The notes: generated by a model not told the origin, from the sequence alone. Counted from the stretch's first letter, positions 17,201-25,829 are shown. The stretch is DNA of 64,000 nt from Verrucomicrobiales bacterium (GCA_024233305.1 JACKPV010000043.1:1-64000); one strand, 5' to 3'. Translations and numbers: made by a program.

Positions 17201-20200
17201 CGCCGTCATCAACACCCGCATTTCCGAGGAGGGCCAAGTCCTCACCACCGTGCAGTATTTTGTAAAGAACAAGGGGCAACCGCACCTGCGCATGGTCGTG
17301 CCGGAGGATACGGAGCTTTGGGAAGCGACCGTCGACGGCAGCAAGGTGATCCCGGTGCGCGACGGCAAGGCCAACCTCGTGCAGCTCCCGCAAACCACCG
17401 ATCCCAACACCGTCCACAAGATCCAGCTCCAACTGGCGGCGAAATCGCGGCAGCCCGCGCGGATCACCGTCACCGCGCCTGCCGTCATGGCGCCGGTGTT
17501 GCTGACCGAATGGGATCTGACGCCCGACGGCAACCGGCGGCTCGAGTTCCGGGGCGGCAGCCTGACGCCGACCGAAGTGACGGGAGACATTTCCGGCTTT
17601 GCCGGTCTGCGCCAGTTCCTCCACGGCCCCCGGGGCGGTGACCGGCAGATGAGCTTGTTGATCGGGCTGGCCTTGTTCGGCATCGCCGCCGTCATCTGGC
17701 GCTGGGCGGGCGGTGGCGGCGCCACGCGCTATTCCTTGCGGCAATTGCTCGGCGGGATCGTCGGGCTGGTCGCCGCCGTCATCGGGGCCTTTGTGATCGC
17801 GGATCTCTATGACGCGGCGCGGCGCATTTCGCTGTCCTTGCCGACCGCGCTCCGGTTCGTGGCGCCGGTGCAGGATGCGGGCAGCGCGCTCCGTCTCGAG
17901 GTCGGCAACCGGCCCGTCGAGGCCTCGTTCTTCTGGTTGGCCTGGCGCGCGTGGCCGGCGGTGATCGGCTTGGCCTGTGGCTTGGCCGGTTTGGCTTCGG
18001 GTCCGGGATTCACGCGCCGGGCCGGGTTCGCCGCGGCGTGGGCGGGACTCTTCTGGACCGCCCTGCGGTGGCCGAACGGAGCCGGCGTGCTCTTCTCGCT
18101 GCTGCTCGTCTTTCTGTTCGTGCAGGTCGTGCTGCCGTCGCTCTCGGCGCTGTTGCGTGCGCCGCGAAAGAGCGGTCCGGATCAACCGGCAGCCGCCGCG
18201 GGCGCGGTCGCCCTGGGACTGGCATTGCTGCTGGGCGGCATCCCGACCGGTGAAGCGGCCGGGACACGGACCTCGCCCGCGAGCGGCCTGGCCGAATCGG
18301 TGCTCCAGACGGCCCGGGTCGCCGAGGGCTTCGTGCAGGTGGCGGTCGAAGTCCGGTGGCAGGCGGAGGAAGGGGACGTTCTTCCGTTGCTCAACGCGCC
18401 GGGCGTGCTGACGAAGATCGACCTGCCTGCCGCGGGCCTGCGGCTGTTGCCGGCCACCACGCCACAGGGCACGCGCCAGCAGGTGCTCGCCGACCGGGCG
18501 GGTCTCTACGAGTTCACCTTCGCCTGTCAGACCCGGGTCGAGGAAGCCGCCGGCGAAAGCGGTTTCCATTTGCCGGTGCAGTTCGGGCTGATCAACCGCC
18601 TGACCCTCGAACTCGTCGAGCTCGAGGTCGACGTTCATTCACCCCAGGCGGTGCGGGTGACCCGGATCGAGTCCTCGACGTCCAAGAACACCCGCGTCGA
18701 GCTGGTGCTGGGCGCGGTCCCGGACGCGTGGATCGCCTGGAAACCGCTCAGCCGTGACACGCGCAAGGAGAAGGCGGTGTTCTATGCCGAGTCCTTCCAA
18801 TTGCTGGTCCCGACCGCCGGCATCGTCGAGGGGGTGCATGTGGTGCAGGTGCGCCCGGCGCAGGGCGAACTGGCGGAGATGACGTTCACCGTGCCGGAAG
18901 GGGCGACGATCACCGATGTGTTGACCCCGGCATTGTCCTATTGGCGGTTCGATCCGGATCAACGGCTGCTGCGGGTGAGTCTGAACCCGGCGCAATCGCG
19001 ACCGTTCACGCTCACGATCGGCTCGCAAATCGCCACCACCCCGCTGCCCTACGAGCAGGCAGCCGGCCTGATCGCAGTGAACCAGGCAGCGGGCCAGGTC
19101 GGCCTGGTCGGGGTGGCGACCGGCCCCGAGGTGCAGCTCGACGACGTCGTCGCCGGCCCGCTCTCGACCATCAACCTGGATGACTTCCCCGGCTCGGTGC
19201 TGGATTCCCTCCGCGGCCGGGTGCCAGGGCTGACCTTGCGGCGGGCCTTCCGTTACGCGGATCCCGCCGCGCGGTTGACCATCGCGGCCAACGCCGTCGA
19301 ACCCGACATCCGGGTCGTGGCCCAGCAGACCCTTTCGCTCGGCGAAGATCGCAGCCTGCTGGCCGCCGCCCTCGAGGTCACCGTGTCGCGCGCCGGCATC
19401 TTCAAACTCAGCTTCGTCCTGCCGGCCGGGCTTGATGTCGAGTCCATCAGCGGGGGGGCGCTCAGTCATTGGACCGAGTTGAAGACCGATGACGAGCGGG
19501 TGATCACGCTGCATCTCAAGGGCCGGACCGAGGGGCGTCAGCGGTTCGATGTGAGCCTGACGGGGCCCGGCGTGAAGGGGGCGAACGGCTGGCCGGTCCC
19601 GCGCCTGGCGTTGCGCGAGGCGGCCAAGCAACAGGGCCAGTTGGTGGTCGTGCCCGAACAGGGCATGCGCCTCCAGGCAGTGACCCGGGACGGCGTCACG
19701 CCGCTCGATCCGGCCGCGGTCGGTACCCGCCAGAAGTCCGCTCTCGCCTTCCGGTTGCTCAACGCCGACTGGCAGCTCACGCTGGATATCGAGCAGCTCG
19801 ATTCGTGGATACAGGTCAACTCGTTCCAGCAGGTGGCGGTGCAGGAAGGGCAGGCGCGCGTCACGGCGAATCTCGATTACCAGATCGAGAACACCGGCAT
19901 CCGGGCGTTGCGGTTGCGACTGCCCGCGGCGGCCGAGAACGTGCGGTTCAGCGGACCGCTCATGACGGACTTCCTCCCCGTGACCGGTTCCGTGACCAAC
20001 GCCACGCAGCTTTGGGAGGTGAAGCTCGAACGACGCGTCATCGGCGGCCAGAGCCTCACCTTGGTCTACACGCTGCGGGTGCCGGAGAACACCGATCGGT
20101 TGGTCGTCTCGGGCGTGCAGGCGGAGGAGGTGAATGTGCAGCGCGGCTTCCTGGCGACGCAGGCCGGCGGACGGCTGCAGCTCCGCCTGGATCAGGTGCC

Positions 20201-21428
20201 GGAGACGCTCTTGCCCGCGGACTGGGAGGCCGTGCCGGCCGCGTTGCGCCGCGATCTCGCCACGACTTCCGCCAGCCACGTGTTCCGGTTGGTCGATTCC
20301 GATTTCCAACTCCCGCTGACGATCCTGCGGCACGAGGCGGCGAGCGTGCTGCCGGCGCGGGTGGAACGGCTCGAGCTGACCTCGGTGATCTCGGACGCCG
20401 GGGTCATGCTGACGCGCGGGCATCTCGAACTGCTGCCGGGCGACAAGCGGCTCCTGCAATTGCGGGTGCCGAAGGAGGCGGAGTTCTGGTTCGCCTTTGT
20501 GAACCAGGGCGGCGTCTGGTTGTGGCGCGAGGGCGAAGACATCCTCATTCCGCTCCAGCAGGCCGCGGTCACGGGCGGTAATTCGGTGGTCGAGTTCTAC
20601 TACACGACGCGGGCCGGACGGGCTTCGACCCGTCGTCTGGACCTCGATCTGCACGGGCCGCGCCTCGACCTGCCGCTCCAGCAGATCACCTGGAAGGTCT
20701 ACCTTGATCCCAAGTGGGAACTTGCCGATTGGGGCGGCACCATGCAGTTGCAGGACCAGGGCGCCGCGGTCCAGGTCCAGCAGGTCGATGTGCAGGCCTA
20801 TCTCGACAACGAGCAGAGCCAGCTGCGCAGCAAATCCGCCGTGGCCCGCCAGAACTTCGAGTTCGGCAATTCGCTCATCCTCAAAGGCGACGTTCAGAAC
20901 GCCCGCCGTTTCCTCCAGAACGCGTATCAGCTTTCGCAGCACGATGACGCCTTCAACGAGGACGCCCGCGTGCAGCTCAAGAACCTCAAGACCGAGCAGG
21001 CGCTGATCGGTTTGAACGTCAATCGCGGACTGGCCCAGGGCGGTCAGGCGGTCGCCCAGCAACCGGCCCAGGTCGAGTTGCAGCAGGTCATCGACAACAA
21101 CGCGAACTACACCCGCGAACAGGCCCGCGCCATCAACGAGAGCCTGTCCGCCGAGGACCAGGCATCCCTCGGTCGCCTCGCCGAGCGCATCGTCGAACAA
21201 CAGGACGCCGCCGTCGCCAACCCGACCGCCATCCGCGCCACCATCCCCGAACAAGGTCGGGTGTTGACGTTCACGCGGTCGTTGCAGGTGGACAAAATGA
21301 GCGACCTTTCCATCGCCATCGAAGCCACGGCGGTCAGCGCCAGCTCCTGGGGCATGCGCTTCACGACGGTCATCGCCCTGTTCATCGTGGCCCTGGCCTT
21401 CACGCTGCTTCCCCGCCCTCGCGATTAG
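14229..21428 (+). CDS. Giant (~2400 aa) repeat-bearing envelope protein of unknown function
   Basis: No family is recognised with confidence. A signal or anchor segment is visible near residues 65-85 (VGRLTAFLLALGVSAALL). The rest is mainly beta-strand-rich with three or more related units. Compare MRVEVDVIQGRAEELSFPL (about 14655), LLEFKVMQGELERLTLLVE (about 15675) and VVQVRPAQGELAEMTFTVP (about 18840). Around residues 1140-1340 there is a cluster of five or so hydrophobic helices, and a last one at the C-terminus (VIALFIVALAFTLL) ends in a short basic tail. Before that, a helical, Gln/Asn-rich part resembles a TPR-like stretch. Start chosen at ATG 14229; ATG 14244 is equally possible. Gene order implies co-expression with the sigma factor and VWA protein. 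A scaffold or surface-sensing role is only a guess. Confidence 0.8.
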   Translation: MPDFAMNATILSLFQRRLHPAAGRCPARMEVRRLPERPASTPPARRGRAGAHRIPVHRWAERSWTVGRLTAFLLALGVSAALLRAQTPAEVERLSVNGEAGPEGASLVIKADLKGPDATHQKLIYATRLEHTINVQRNQLAHAMRVEVDVIQGRAEELSFPLLGKGTIREVNAAGLRDWSVRRDAAGAWALVLRLEATKEPVKRLEVAVQAVTEFPGETLPRGLDALTLGTSDPALFSGYVRIEAAADLDATVAASSGLSPIEIEFAPGNLRGAVDPAAAEPRVFRFFGGGYTVQLDVQEADPEARQIVLRDFRLDGELGEQGAGFVLETTAHVKNPKGGRIVLLAGGCALTELGTNPDWRPAFRDGALWIEFEKAGEYPLRLRFDAAVTETDGWSAVDFRVATAALQPVTLRGLKPDTEFRFEGAARPERAGDQFVSHLPPGGQVQLAWKEARPEAEGRLFYATEGFQQITISPGLLRQTMLLEFKVMQGELERLTLLVEGDGEVTRVQGAPVLAWKVVDGGATGARRLEVQFNQAQKDQFALQIQTQHSLGAFPLAVGATRIHPTDATRFGGYVRIVNDGAVRLEVVQSRGLSQISPEQLPQTPVTQSLLPAGAGQAFAFRFSGADFDLEVQADNILPELSVSEVLAYHLGETELSIDGELELDIREAPIRELSIRVPNGFAVAGLNVANLADYTVNPEPGSTNTALLRLTFGGPVAGRQMFQFRLERNVSWDQPDWDLPVVEVLKTKSTRGHVGISADAGFRLTPASTRNLTELATAFFPKKVTNLQAAFRLSEPAWQAAVRIDRLPQSIQADVFHLFSVGEAVAYGSSVMNFVISGAPVSTFRVDLSAEYFNVEFTGKDIRNWQKVNGGFEIHLHTPVAGDYTLLATYERPFKPQGETLTFTGARPLDAQTEQGYAIVISTFQFQVEPANVSSGLLAVEPAEVPAAYQLFFDAPILAAYRYTARPFNLALALKPLTQAETLQQVVDRAVINTRISEEGQVLTTVQYFVKNKGQPHLRMVVPEDTELWEATVDGSKVIPVRDGKANLVQLPQTTDPNTVHKIQLQLAAKSRQPARITVTAPAVMAPVLLTEWDLTPDGNRRLEFRGGSLTPTEVTGDISGFAGLRQFLHGPRGGDRQMSLLIGLALFGIAAVIWRWAGGGGATRYSLRQLLGGIVGLVAAVIGAFVIADLYDAARRISLSLPTALRFVAPVQDAGSALRLEVGNRPVEASFFWLAWRAWPAVIGLACGLAGLASGPGFTRRAGFAAAWAGLFWTALRWPNGAGVLFSLLLVFLFVQVVLPSLSALLRAPRKSGPDQPAAAAGAVALGLALLLGGIPTGEAAGTRTSPASGLAESVLQTARVAEGFVQVAVEVRWQAEEGDVLPLLNAPGVLTKIDLPAAGLRLLPATTPQGTRQQVLADRAGLYEFTFACQTRVEEAAGESGFHLPVQFGLINRLTLELVELEVDVHSPQAVRVTRIESSTSKNTRVELVLGAVPDAWIAWKPLSRDTRKEKAVFYAESFQLLVPTAGIVEGVHVVQVRPAQGELAEMTFTVPEGATITDVLTPALSYWRFDPDQRLLRVSLNPAQSRPFTLTIGSQIATTPLPYEQAAGLIAVNQAAGQVGLVGVATGPEVQLDDVVAGPLSTINLDDFPGSVLDSLRGRVPGLTLRRAFRYADPAARLTIAANAVEPDIRVVAQQTLSLGEDRSLLAAALEVTVSRAGIFKLSFVLPAGLDVESISGGALSHWTELKTDDERVITLHLKGRTEGRQRFDVSLTGPGVKGANGWPVPRLALREAAKQQGQLVVVPEQGMRLQAVTRDGVTPLDPAAVGTRQKSALAFRLLNADWQLTLDIEQLDSWIQVNSFQQVAVQEGQARVTANLDYQIENTGIRALRLRLPAAAENVRFSGPLMTDFLPVTGSVTNATQLWEVKLERRVIGGQSLTLVYTLRVPENTDRLVVSGVQAEEVNVQRGFLATQAGGRLQLRLDQVPETLLPADWEAVPAALRRDLATTSASHVFRLVDSDFQLPLTILRHEAASVLPARVERLELTSVISDAGVMLTRGHLELLPGDKRLLQLRVPKEAEFWFAFVNQGGVWLWREGEDILIPLQQAAVTGGNSVVEFYYTTRAGRASTRRLDLDLHGPRLDLPLQQITWKVYLDPKWELADWGGTMQLQDQGAAVQVQQVDVQAYLDNEQSQLRSKSAVARQNFEFGNSLILKGDVQNARRFLQNAYQLSQHDDAFNEDARVQLKNLKTEQALIGLNVNRGLAQGGQAVAQQPAQVELQQVIDNNANYTREQARAINESLSAEDQASLGRLAERIVEQQDAAVANPTAIRATIPEQGRVLTFTRSLQVDKMSDLSIAIEATAVSASSWGMRFTTVIALFIVALAFTLLPRPRD

Positions 21429-21634
21429 CCCGCGCCCGATCCTCGTGGTCTCCGCCTGTCGGCCGGAGCGATCTCGCCAGGTGGGTCCGGATTGGCTTCA
21501 TGGTCGCCAACCCGGTCCGAATGCCCCGGGCGGCGCATCCAAGGCGGGCGACGGGAACGGGGCGCACGCCACTGGAGATCGACGTTTGTCTGTGGCGCCC
21601 TGGTCCGGGCTGGCTTCATCTGACCCGCGGCGGG

Positions 21635-22420
21635 TCAGCGCGGCGGAGCGGGATGCGGCTCCGTGACGGTGTGGCAACTGCCGCAGTTCATGAGGGTCCG
21701 CACGGTCACCCGCGGTTCGGTCGGTGAGGCGTGGCAGCGCATGCACGCGGCCGAGGCGTCATCGACCGTCAGTTCACGCGGGCCCTCGGTCGTCGAGCGA
21801 TTGAGGACCGTCACGGTCCTGGCGGCCACGTCTGCACTGAGCCGGCGACAGCGTTCGCCACGGAGCTTGTCATAGGGGCTCGCGGATGCGACACGGCACC
21901 AACCGGCGATCGAGGCGTGGCAGAGGATGGAACCTGCCACCGAGGTTGGCACCACGGCCGCCGGGGAACCCCGGGCCGGACGATGCGCAGGGAGTTCGGC
22001 GGTCTCGTACCACTTGAAGACCTCGGTGATGAGCAGGTCGCGTGCGCGTTGCCGGGTTTCGAACAGGCCGATGACCGCCGCGGCGGCGTTCAGAGCTCCG
22101 CAAAGCGTTCCGTACCCGCCCGCCCCGCCGTGCCCGTAAGCCAGCATGTGGAAAGGGAAGGAGGTAAACGGACGGCCCACCGTGTCCGCCAGGTGCCCCA
22201 CGATGCTCCGAAACACGGCGTACATGCAGCCGTTCCCCGGATAGAGATCGTAGGCGCGGTCGGCGGCGGCCGGGGCATCCATGATGGGGTACGTCCAGCC
22301 CGCGCCCTCTTCCTCCGGCTGATCGGCTCGCGTCACTGCCGGGGCGCCCCCGCCTAGAACGGTGCCCAGACCGAAGGTCCCCAGGTTTCTCAAGGCGCTT
22401 CTGCGATCAACCCCGTTCAT
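21635..22420 (-). CDS. Tat-exported split-Soret-type cytochrome c / C_GCAxxG_C_C redox protein
   Basis: 261 residues with a twin-arginine leader (DRRSALRNLGTFGLG), so export would be in folded form. The body contains a Cys-rich redox-fold pattern (GNGCMYAVF, TLCGALNAAAAVIGLF) typical of the C_GCAxxG_C_C and split-Soret cytochrome group. The C-terminal part carries two heme-binding motifs, CMRCH (226-230) and CGSCH (246-250). By family it is a periplasmic diheme electron carrier; the redox partner is not in this window. The ATG at 22420 was preferred over an upstream in-frame codon because it places the RR motif at residues 6-7. An insertion sequence now sits about 55 bases upstream, so native promoter context may be altered. 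It is convergent with the giant gene. Confidence 0.85.
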   Translation of the reverse strand: MNGVDRRSALRNLGTFGLGTVLGGGAPAVTRADQPEEEGAGWTYPIMDAPAAADRAYDLYPGNGCMYAVFRSIVGHLADTVGRPFTSFPFHMLAYGHGGAGGYGTLCGALNAAAAVIGLFETRQRARDLLITEVFKWYETAELPAHRPARGSPAAVVPTSVAGSILCHASIAGWCRVASASPYDKLRGERCRRLSADVAARTVTVLNRSTTEGPRELTVDDASAACMRCHASPTEPRVTVRTLMNCGSCHTVTEPHPAPPR

Positions 22421-22456
22421 GCGTGGCAGCCTAGCACGACGGATCATCCCCCGACA

Positions 22457-22474
22457 ACCCTGGCTGCAAAGCCT
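22457..22474. repeat. 18-bp target duplication, left copy
   Basis: ACCCTGGCTGCAAAGCCT is identical, in the same orientation, to 24011-24028 on the other side of the element. Both copies directly abut the proposed element ends. Confidence 0.8.
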
Positions 22475-22498
22475 GTCGCGACTCTTTGGAAATGTCCC
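22475..22498. repeat. Left terminal inverted repeat
   Basis: Pairs with the right end at 23987-24010 with 19 of 24 positions identical. The conserved core is CTCTTT followed by GAAATGTCCC. Confidence 0.75.
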
Positions 22499-22557
22499 TC
22501 TTTGGACTCGTTTAGAATGTCCCCCACGGGGCCGCCGCCGGGCGGCGGGCCCGACCT

Positions 22558-24009
22558 ATGGAGACACTGAAGATGAGTCAACGGGAGCGGGAACGATTGA
22601 AGGTGATGGCGGGAGTAGCGCGCAAAGAGCTGACGCTGGTCCAAGCCCGAGGGCTGTTGGGACTGAGCTACCGGCAAACCAAGCGGGTGTGGCGGCGGTA
22701 TCAGGAGCAGGGCGATGCGGGATTGGTGCATCGGTTGCGGGGCCGTGCGGGGCCGCGGCGCAAGCCCGCGGGGGTGCGGCAGGCGGCCTTGGAGTTGGCG
22801 GCCGATGAACGCTATGCCGGGTTTGGGCCGACGCTGCTGGCCGAGCATCTGGGACGGCAGAAGATCGAAGTGGACCACGAGACGCTGCGGCGATGGCTGC
22901 TGGCGGAGGGGAAGTGGACGGTCCGTCGCCGTCGGCAGAAGCACCGGGAATGGCGGGAGAGGAAGGCGTGCTTCGGAGAGATGGTGCAGTTGGACGGGTC
23001 GCACCACGACTGGTTTGAGGGACGAGGGGAACGGTGCGTGCTGATGGTGATGGTGGACGATGCGACGGGCCGGGTGTGGGCGCAGTTCTTTGAGGAGGAG
23101 ACGACCGAAGCGAGCTACACGGTGTTGGAGGGCTGGGTGAGGAAGCAGGGAATGCCGGGGAGCCTGTATGTGGACCGGGACAGCATCTACCGGTGTGAGG
23201 GCCGGGCGACGATTGCGGAGCAACTGGCCGGGAAAGAGCCGCGAACGCAGTTTGGGCGGGCGATGGAGCAGTTGGGGGTGGAGTTGATCCTGGCGCGAAG
23301 TCCGCAGGCGAAAGGGCGGGTGGAGCGGATGAACGGGGTGCTGCAGGACCGGTTGGTGAAGGAGATGCGGCTGGAGGGGATCAGCGATCTGGCGAGCGCG
23401 AACCGGTTTCTGCGGAAGTATCTGGTGGGATTCAACCGGCGATTCGAGCGGAAGGCGGCCAGCGAGCACGACGCCCATGGACCCGCGCCGAGGAACCTGA
23501 AGGAAGTGTTGAGTTGGGAGGAAGAGCGGGTGGTGCAGGCGGACTGGACGGTGGCGTGGGGAGGGAAGTGGTATCAACTGGATCGGCGCCACGAAGGGCT
23601 GAGCCTGGTGGGGCGGAAGGTGATTGTGAGGCGGCTGCGGGAGGGGAGGCGACAGATCGAGTATCGGGGTCAGAAGCTGCGCTGGCGGGAGTTGCCGGGA
23701 AGGCCGCATCGGGCGGCAAGGAAGCGGACGAGGAGGGAAGCCCAGAAGGCCAAGCCGCCGGCCCAGGAGCATCCATGGCGGCGATTTGGGGCGGCGACAG
23801 GAGGGGACTATTGGCGAGGCGTGAAGGCCCAGGGGCGGACGGTGCGTACGGCGGCTCGGCTGGGGCCGGGGGACTCCGGTCGGCCTCCGCTCCGCTCCGG
23901 CCTCCCTCCATCCCCCGGCCCCAGCCGAGGAAAGGCAACCAAGATCAAACCAGAACCAAGGGGACATTCTCTCCTGAGTTCCGAAGGGGACATTTCTAAA
24001 GAGCTTTGA
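22558..24009 (+). CDS. DDE transposase of the IS1202-like element
   Basis: A 483-residue transposase. An N-terminal helix-turn-helix (LTLVQARGLLGLSYRQTKRVWRRY) is followed by an RNase H-like core with the catalytic triad Asp146 (MVQLDGSHHDW), Asp206 (YVDRDSIY) and Glu256 (AKGRVERMNG). The YVDR and KGRVER pattern is that of the ISNCY/IS1202 group, with some similarity to IS481. The last ~100 residues are Arg/Pro-rich and less conserved. The TGA stop lies within the right inverted repeat, so the gene fills the element almost to its end. No in-frame stop or frameshift was seen. Residue 6 is an alternative Met start. Confidence 0.9.
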   Translation: METLKMSQRERERLKVMAGVARKELTLVQARGLLGLSYRQTKRVWRRYQEQGDAGLVHRLRGRAGPRRKPAGVRQAALELAADERYAGFGPTLLAEHLGRQKIEVDHETLRRWLLAEGKWTVRRRRQKHREWRERKACFGEMVQLDGSHHDWFEGRGERCVLMVMVDDATGRVWAQFFEEETTEASYTVLEGWVRKQGMPGSLYVDRDSIYRCEGRATIAEQLAGKEPRTQFGRAMEQLGVELILARSPQAKGRVERMNGVLQDRLVKEMRLEGISDLASANRFLRKYLVGFNRRFERKAASEHDAHGPAPRNLKEVLSWEEERVVQADWTVAWGGKWYQLDRRHEGLSLVGRKVIVRRLREGRRQIEYRGQKLRWRELPGRPHRAARKRTRREAQKAKPPAQEHPWRRFGAATGGDYWRGVKAQGRTVRTAARLGPGDSGRPPLRSGLPPSPGPSRGKATKIKPEPRGHSLLSSEGDISKEL

Positions 24010-24010
24010 C
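23987..24010. repeat. Right terminal inverted repeat
   Basis: Inverted match to 22475-22498. It includes the stop codon of the transposase gene (24007-24009). Confidence 0.75.
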
Positions 24011-24028
24011 ACCCTGGCTGCAAAGCCT
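24011..24028. repeat. 18-bp target duplication, right copy
   Basis: Identical to 22457-22474. Immediately after it, ACGGG and CCCGT (24030-24046) form a small 5-bp stem, so the target may have been near a hairpin at the end of the minus-strand operon. Confidence 0.8.
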
Positions 24029-24105
24029 CACGGGCAGGCAACCCGTCGCGGGCATCGGGACCCCGGCCCCGTTGCGTCCCGGCCCAGCGGCGGCAGGCCG
24101 TTCGA

Positions 24106-25734
24106 TCAGCCGGCTTCCGCGACGCGGCGACGGATGCCGCCCCGCAACCAGGCGCGCGCCCCGGCGCCGAGCAGCGCATTCCAACCCACGCAAACCGCCG
24201 CCCAAGAAGCGAAGATCACGGCGGCAACCTCCTCCTCGTTGAACTGGATGGCGATCAGGAACGTCGCCACGAACCCGAGCCACGGGACCAGCATCGACGC
24301 CGCGAAGACCCGGCCGGCGGCGCGCAGGTGGGTGGTTGCCCGCAGCGCTGCGACCGGGCCGATCCAGCGGAGCGTGAAAAAGTCCGAGAGAGTCACCACG
24401 AATCCGCCCGTGAAGAACGCGCTGAAGATGGCCCATTCGCCGCCGTGCATGTGCAACTGCCGTCCGAACACGATCACCATCGACTGCAACGCCACGTTCA
24501 TGAGCAGCAGGCTGCGTCGGGGATTCTGGAGGGCCTGGACGAAGGAGCGTTGGTACCCTTCGAGCAGGCTCGGTTCGCTGAGCGGCGTTACCAGCAGCAA
24601 CTCCAGCGCGCCGCTGCGGCGGTCTTCGTGCAGGGCCCGGGTGGCGGTGAGAATGGCGTGAATCCGAACCACGAGGTGCAGACCGTAGGCGGCGCCCATC
24701 GCGGAGACGAAGCCTTCCTCCCAATGCCGCGTGCCGACCGAGACGAAGAGCATCAGGCCAAAGAAGAGCAGCGTCAGCCAGCGCAACCCTCGCAGCCAGC
24801 GCGCCTCCGCCGCGCCCCGCGCGGCGAGCCACAGAGCCGGCGAACCCGCGAGCGCCAGCAACCGTTCATCAGAACGAACCCGTTCCTGCCAGGCCGCCGG
24901 CGGCGCCCGGCGTCTTGCGGGGCGGCTTCCCGCGCTTTCTGCCCGGCGCCACAACCGCGGCAGCAACGTCCCGGACAGGAACACCAGCGCCAGACTCAGA
25001 CCGCCGGCCACCGCGGCCGATCGCCAGTACACAACCGCCCCCGGCGTGGTTCCCAGGAAGGAACGCCACACATGCCGGTAATTGTCCTGGAACGCCTGCA
25101 CCACCGGCGTCATGGGCGAGCACTCGGCAAATCCTTGCAGCGTGAAGCCGCGTCGTCCGAAGACGGCCACCAGGAACGCCGGCAACCAGGGCAGCAGCGC
25201 AAGCAGCAACATGGTCACCACCGTCGCCAGCACGGCCGTTCGCGCTTCGGTGCACACCGTCGACCAGAACATCCCGAAGGCAATCGACAGCGCCATCGTC
25301 AGCAACAGCGCCAGCAACAGCCGCCCGACCTCGGTCCAGAGCACGCCGCCCAGCATCACCGGCAGGTAGAACATCGGAAACACCGCCAGCCATCCCACCC
25401 CCACTTGCAGCGAGTGGCAGGCCATCTTTCCCAGGACGATGTCCCGTCCGTTCAGCGGGGTGAGGAACAGCAGCCCGAGCGTTCCCTCCCGCTTCTCGGC
25501 GCTGAGGGTGTCGGCGGTGAGATAGGCGCCGGTGAACAGGCTGAGGGCGAAGCCCCCGACGGCCAGGCAGACGAGCACCACCTGCCCGCGTTCGTCGAGC
25601 CGGACATCAGGAAAAACCAAGCCGGCGCCGAGCGCCAGAACCGCCGCGCACGCGAACGCCACCCGCAAGTGCCAGGTCGCCCCCCGCCGGGAGGCCGCTT
25701 GCAGCTCGCGCTGAATGACGGGCAGGACGTTCAC
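24106..25734 (-). CDS. ABC-2 type permease protein
   Basis: 542 residues with around a dozen hydrophobic segments in two halves, the usual size for a fused double ABC-2 membrane unit. The first half has the family pattern DTLSAEKREGTLGLLFLTPLNGRDIVLGK (residue ~75 on); the second half repeats it as DRRSGALELLLVTPLSEPSLLEGYQR. This duplicated motif supports two permease halves joined in one chain. The start is a GTG at 25734 (reading MNVLPVIQREL); the frame runs open upstream but without homology. It is the last gene of the minus-strand export cluster, about 95 bases after the SecA-like gene. No ABC ATPase gene is adjacent, which is odd; the partner may be elsewhere. The IS element lies just beyond its stop. 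Confidence 0.8.
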   Translation of the reverse strand: MNVLPVIQRELQAASRRGATWHLRVAFACAAVLALGAGLVFPDVRLDERGQVVLVCLAVGGFALSLFTGAYLTADTLSAEKREGTLGLLFLTPLNGRDIVLGKMACHSLQVGVGWLAVFPMFYLPVMLGGVLWTEVGRLLLALLLTMALSIAFGMFWSTVCTEARTAVLATVVTMLLLALLPWLPAFLVAVFGRRGFTLQGFAECSPMTPVVQAFQDNYRHVWRSFLGTTPGAVVYWRSAAVAGGLSLALVFLSGTLLPRLWRRAESAGSRPARRRAPPAAWQERVRSDERLLALAGSPALWLAARGAAEARWLRGLRWLTLLFFGLMLFVSVGTRHWEEGFVSAMGAAYGLHLVVRIHAILTATRALHEDRRSGALELLLVTPLSEPSLLEGYQRSFVQALQNPRRSLLLMNVALQSMVIVFGRQLHMHGGEWAIFSAFFTGGFVVTLSDFFTLRWIGPVAALRATTHLRAAGRVFAASMLVPWLGFVATFLIAIQFNEEEVAAVIFASWAAVCVGWNALLGAGARAWLRGGIRRRVAEAG

Positions 25735-25829
25735 TGGATCCGGTGGCCGAGCATCCGGAAAACCGGGGTTGCGGGCAAGCCGACAGGGCGCCCGGCCCCG
25801 GACCCGAAGGCGCCCGCGCCCCGCCCGGA

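Larger units (their letters stand above)
22475..24010 (+). mobile_element. IS1202-like (ISNCY group) insertion sequence, 1536 bp
   Basis: One transposase gene is bounded by imperfect 24-bp inverted repeats (22475-22498 and 23987-24010, 19 of 24 identical, both starting GTC and sharing CTCTTT and GAAATGTCCC). Further inside, GAATGTCCCC appears near both ends (about 22515 and 23961-23970 on the other strand), as in elements with multiple transposase-binding sites. A perfect 18-bp direct repeat flanks it. IS1202-related elements are known for unusually long target duplications of about 15-29 bp, which fits. The transposase frame is intact, so the element may be active. Confidence 0.8.

Noticed and set aside
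15462..21254. Two very long antisense open frames across the giant gene
   Set aside because: They shadow the plus-strand gene; composition is Arg/His/Gln-rich and no motif was seen.
22457..24028. 18-bp direct repeats as phage or integron attachment sites
   Set aside because: They directly flank an IS with inverted ends and no integrase, so a target duplication is the simpler explanation.
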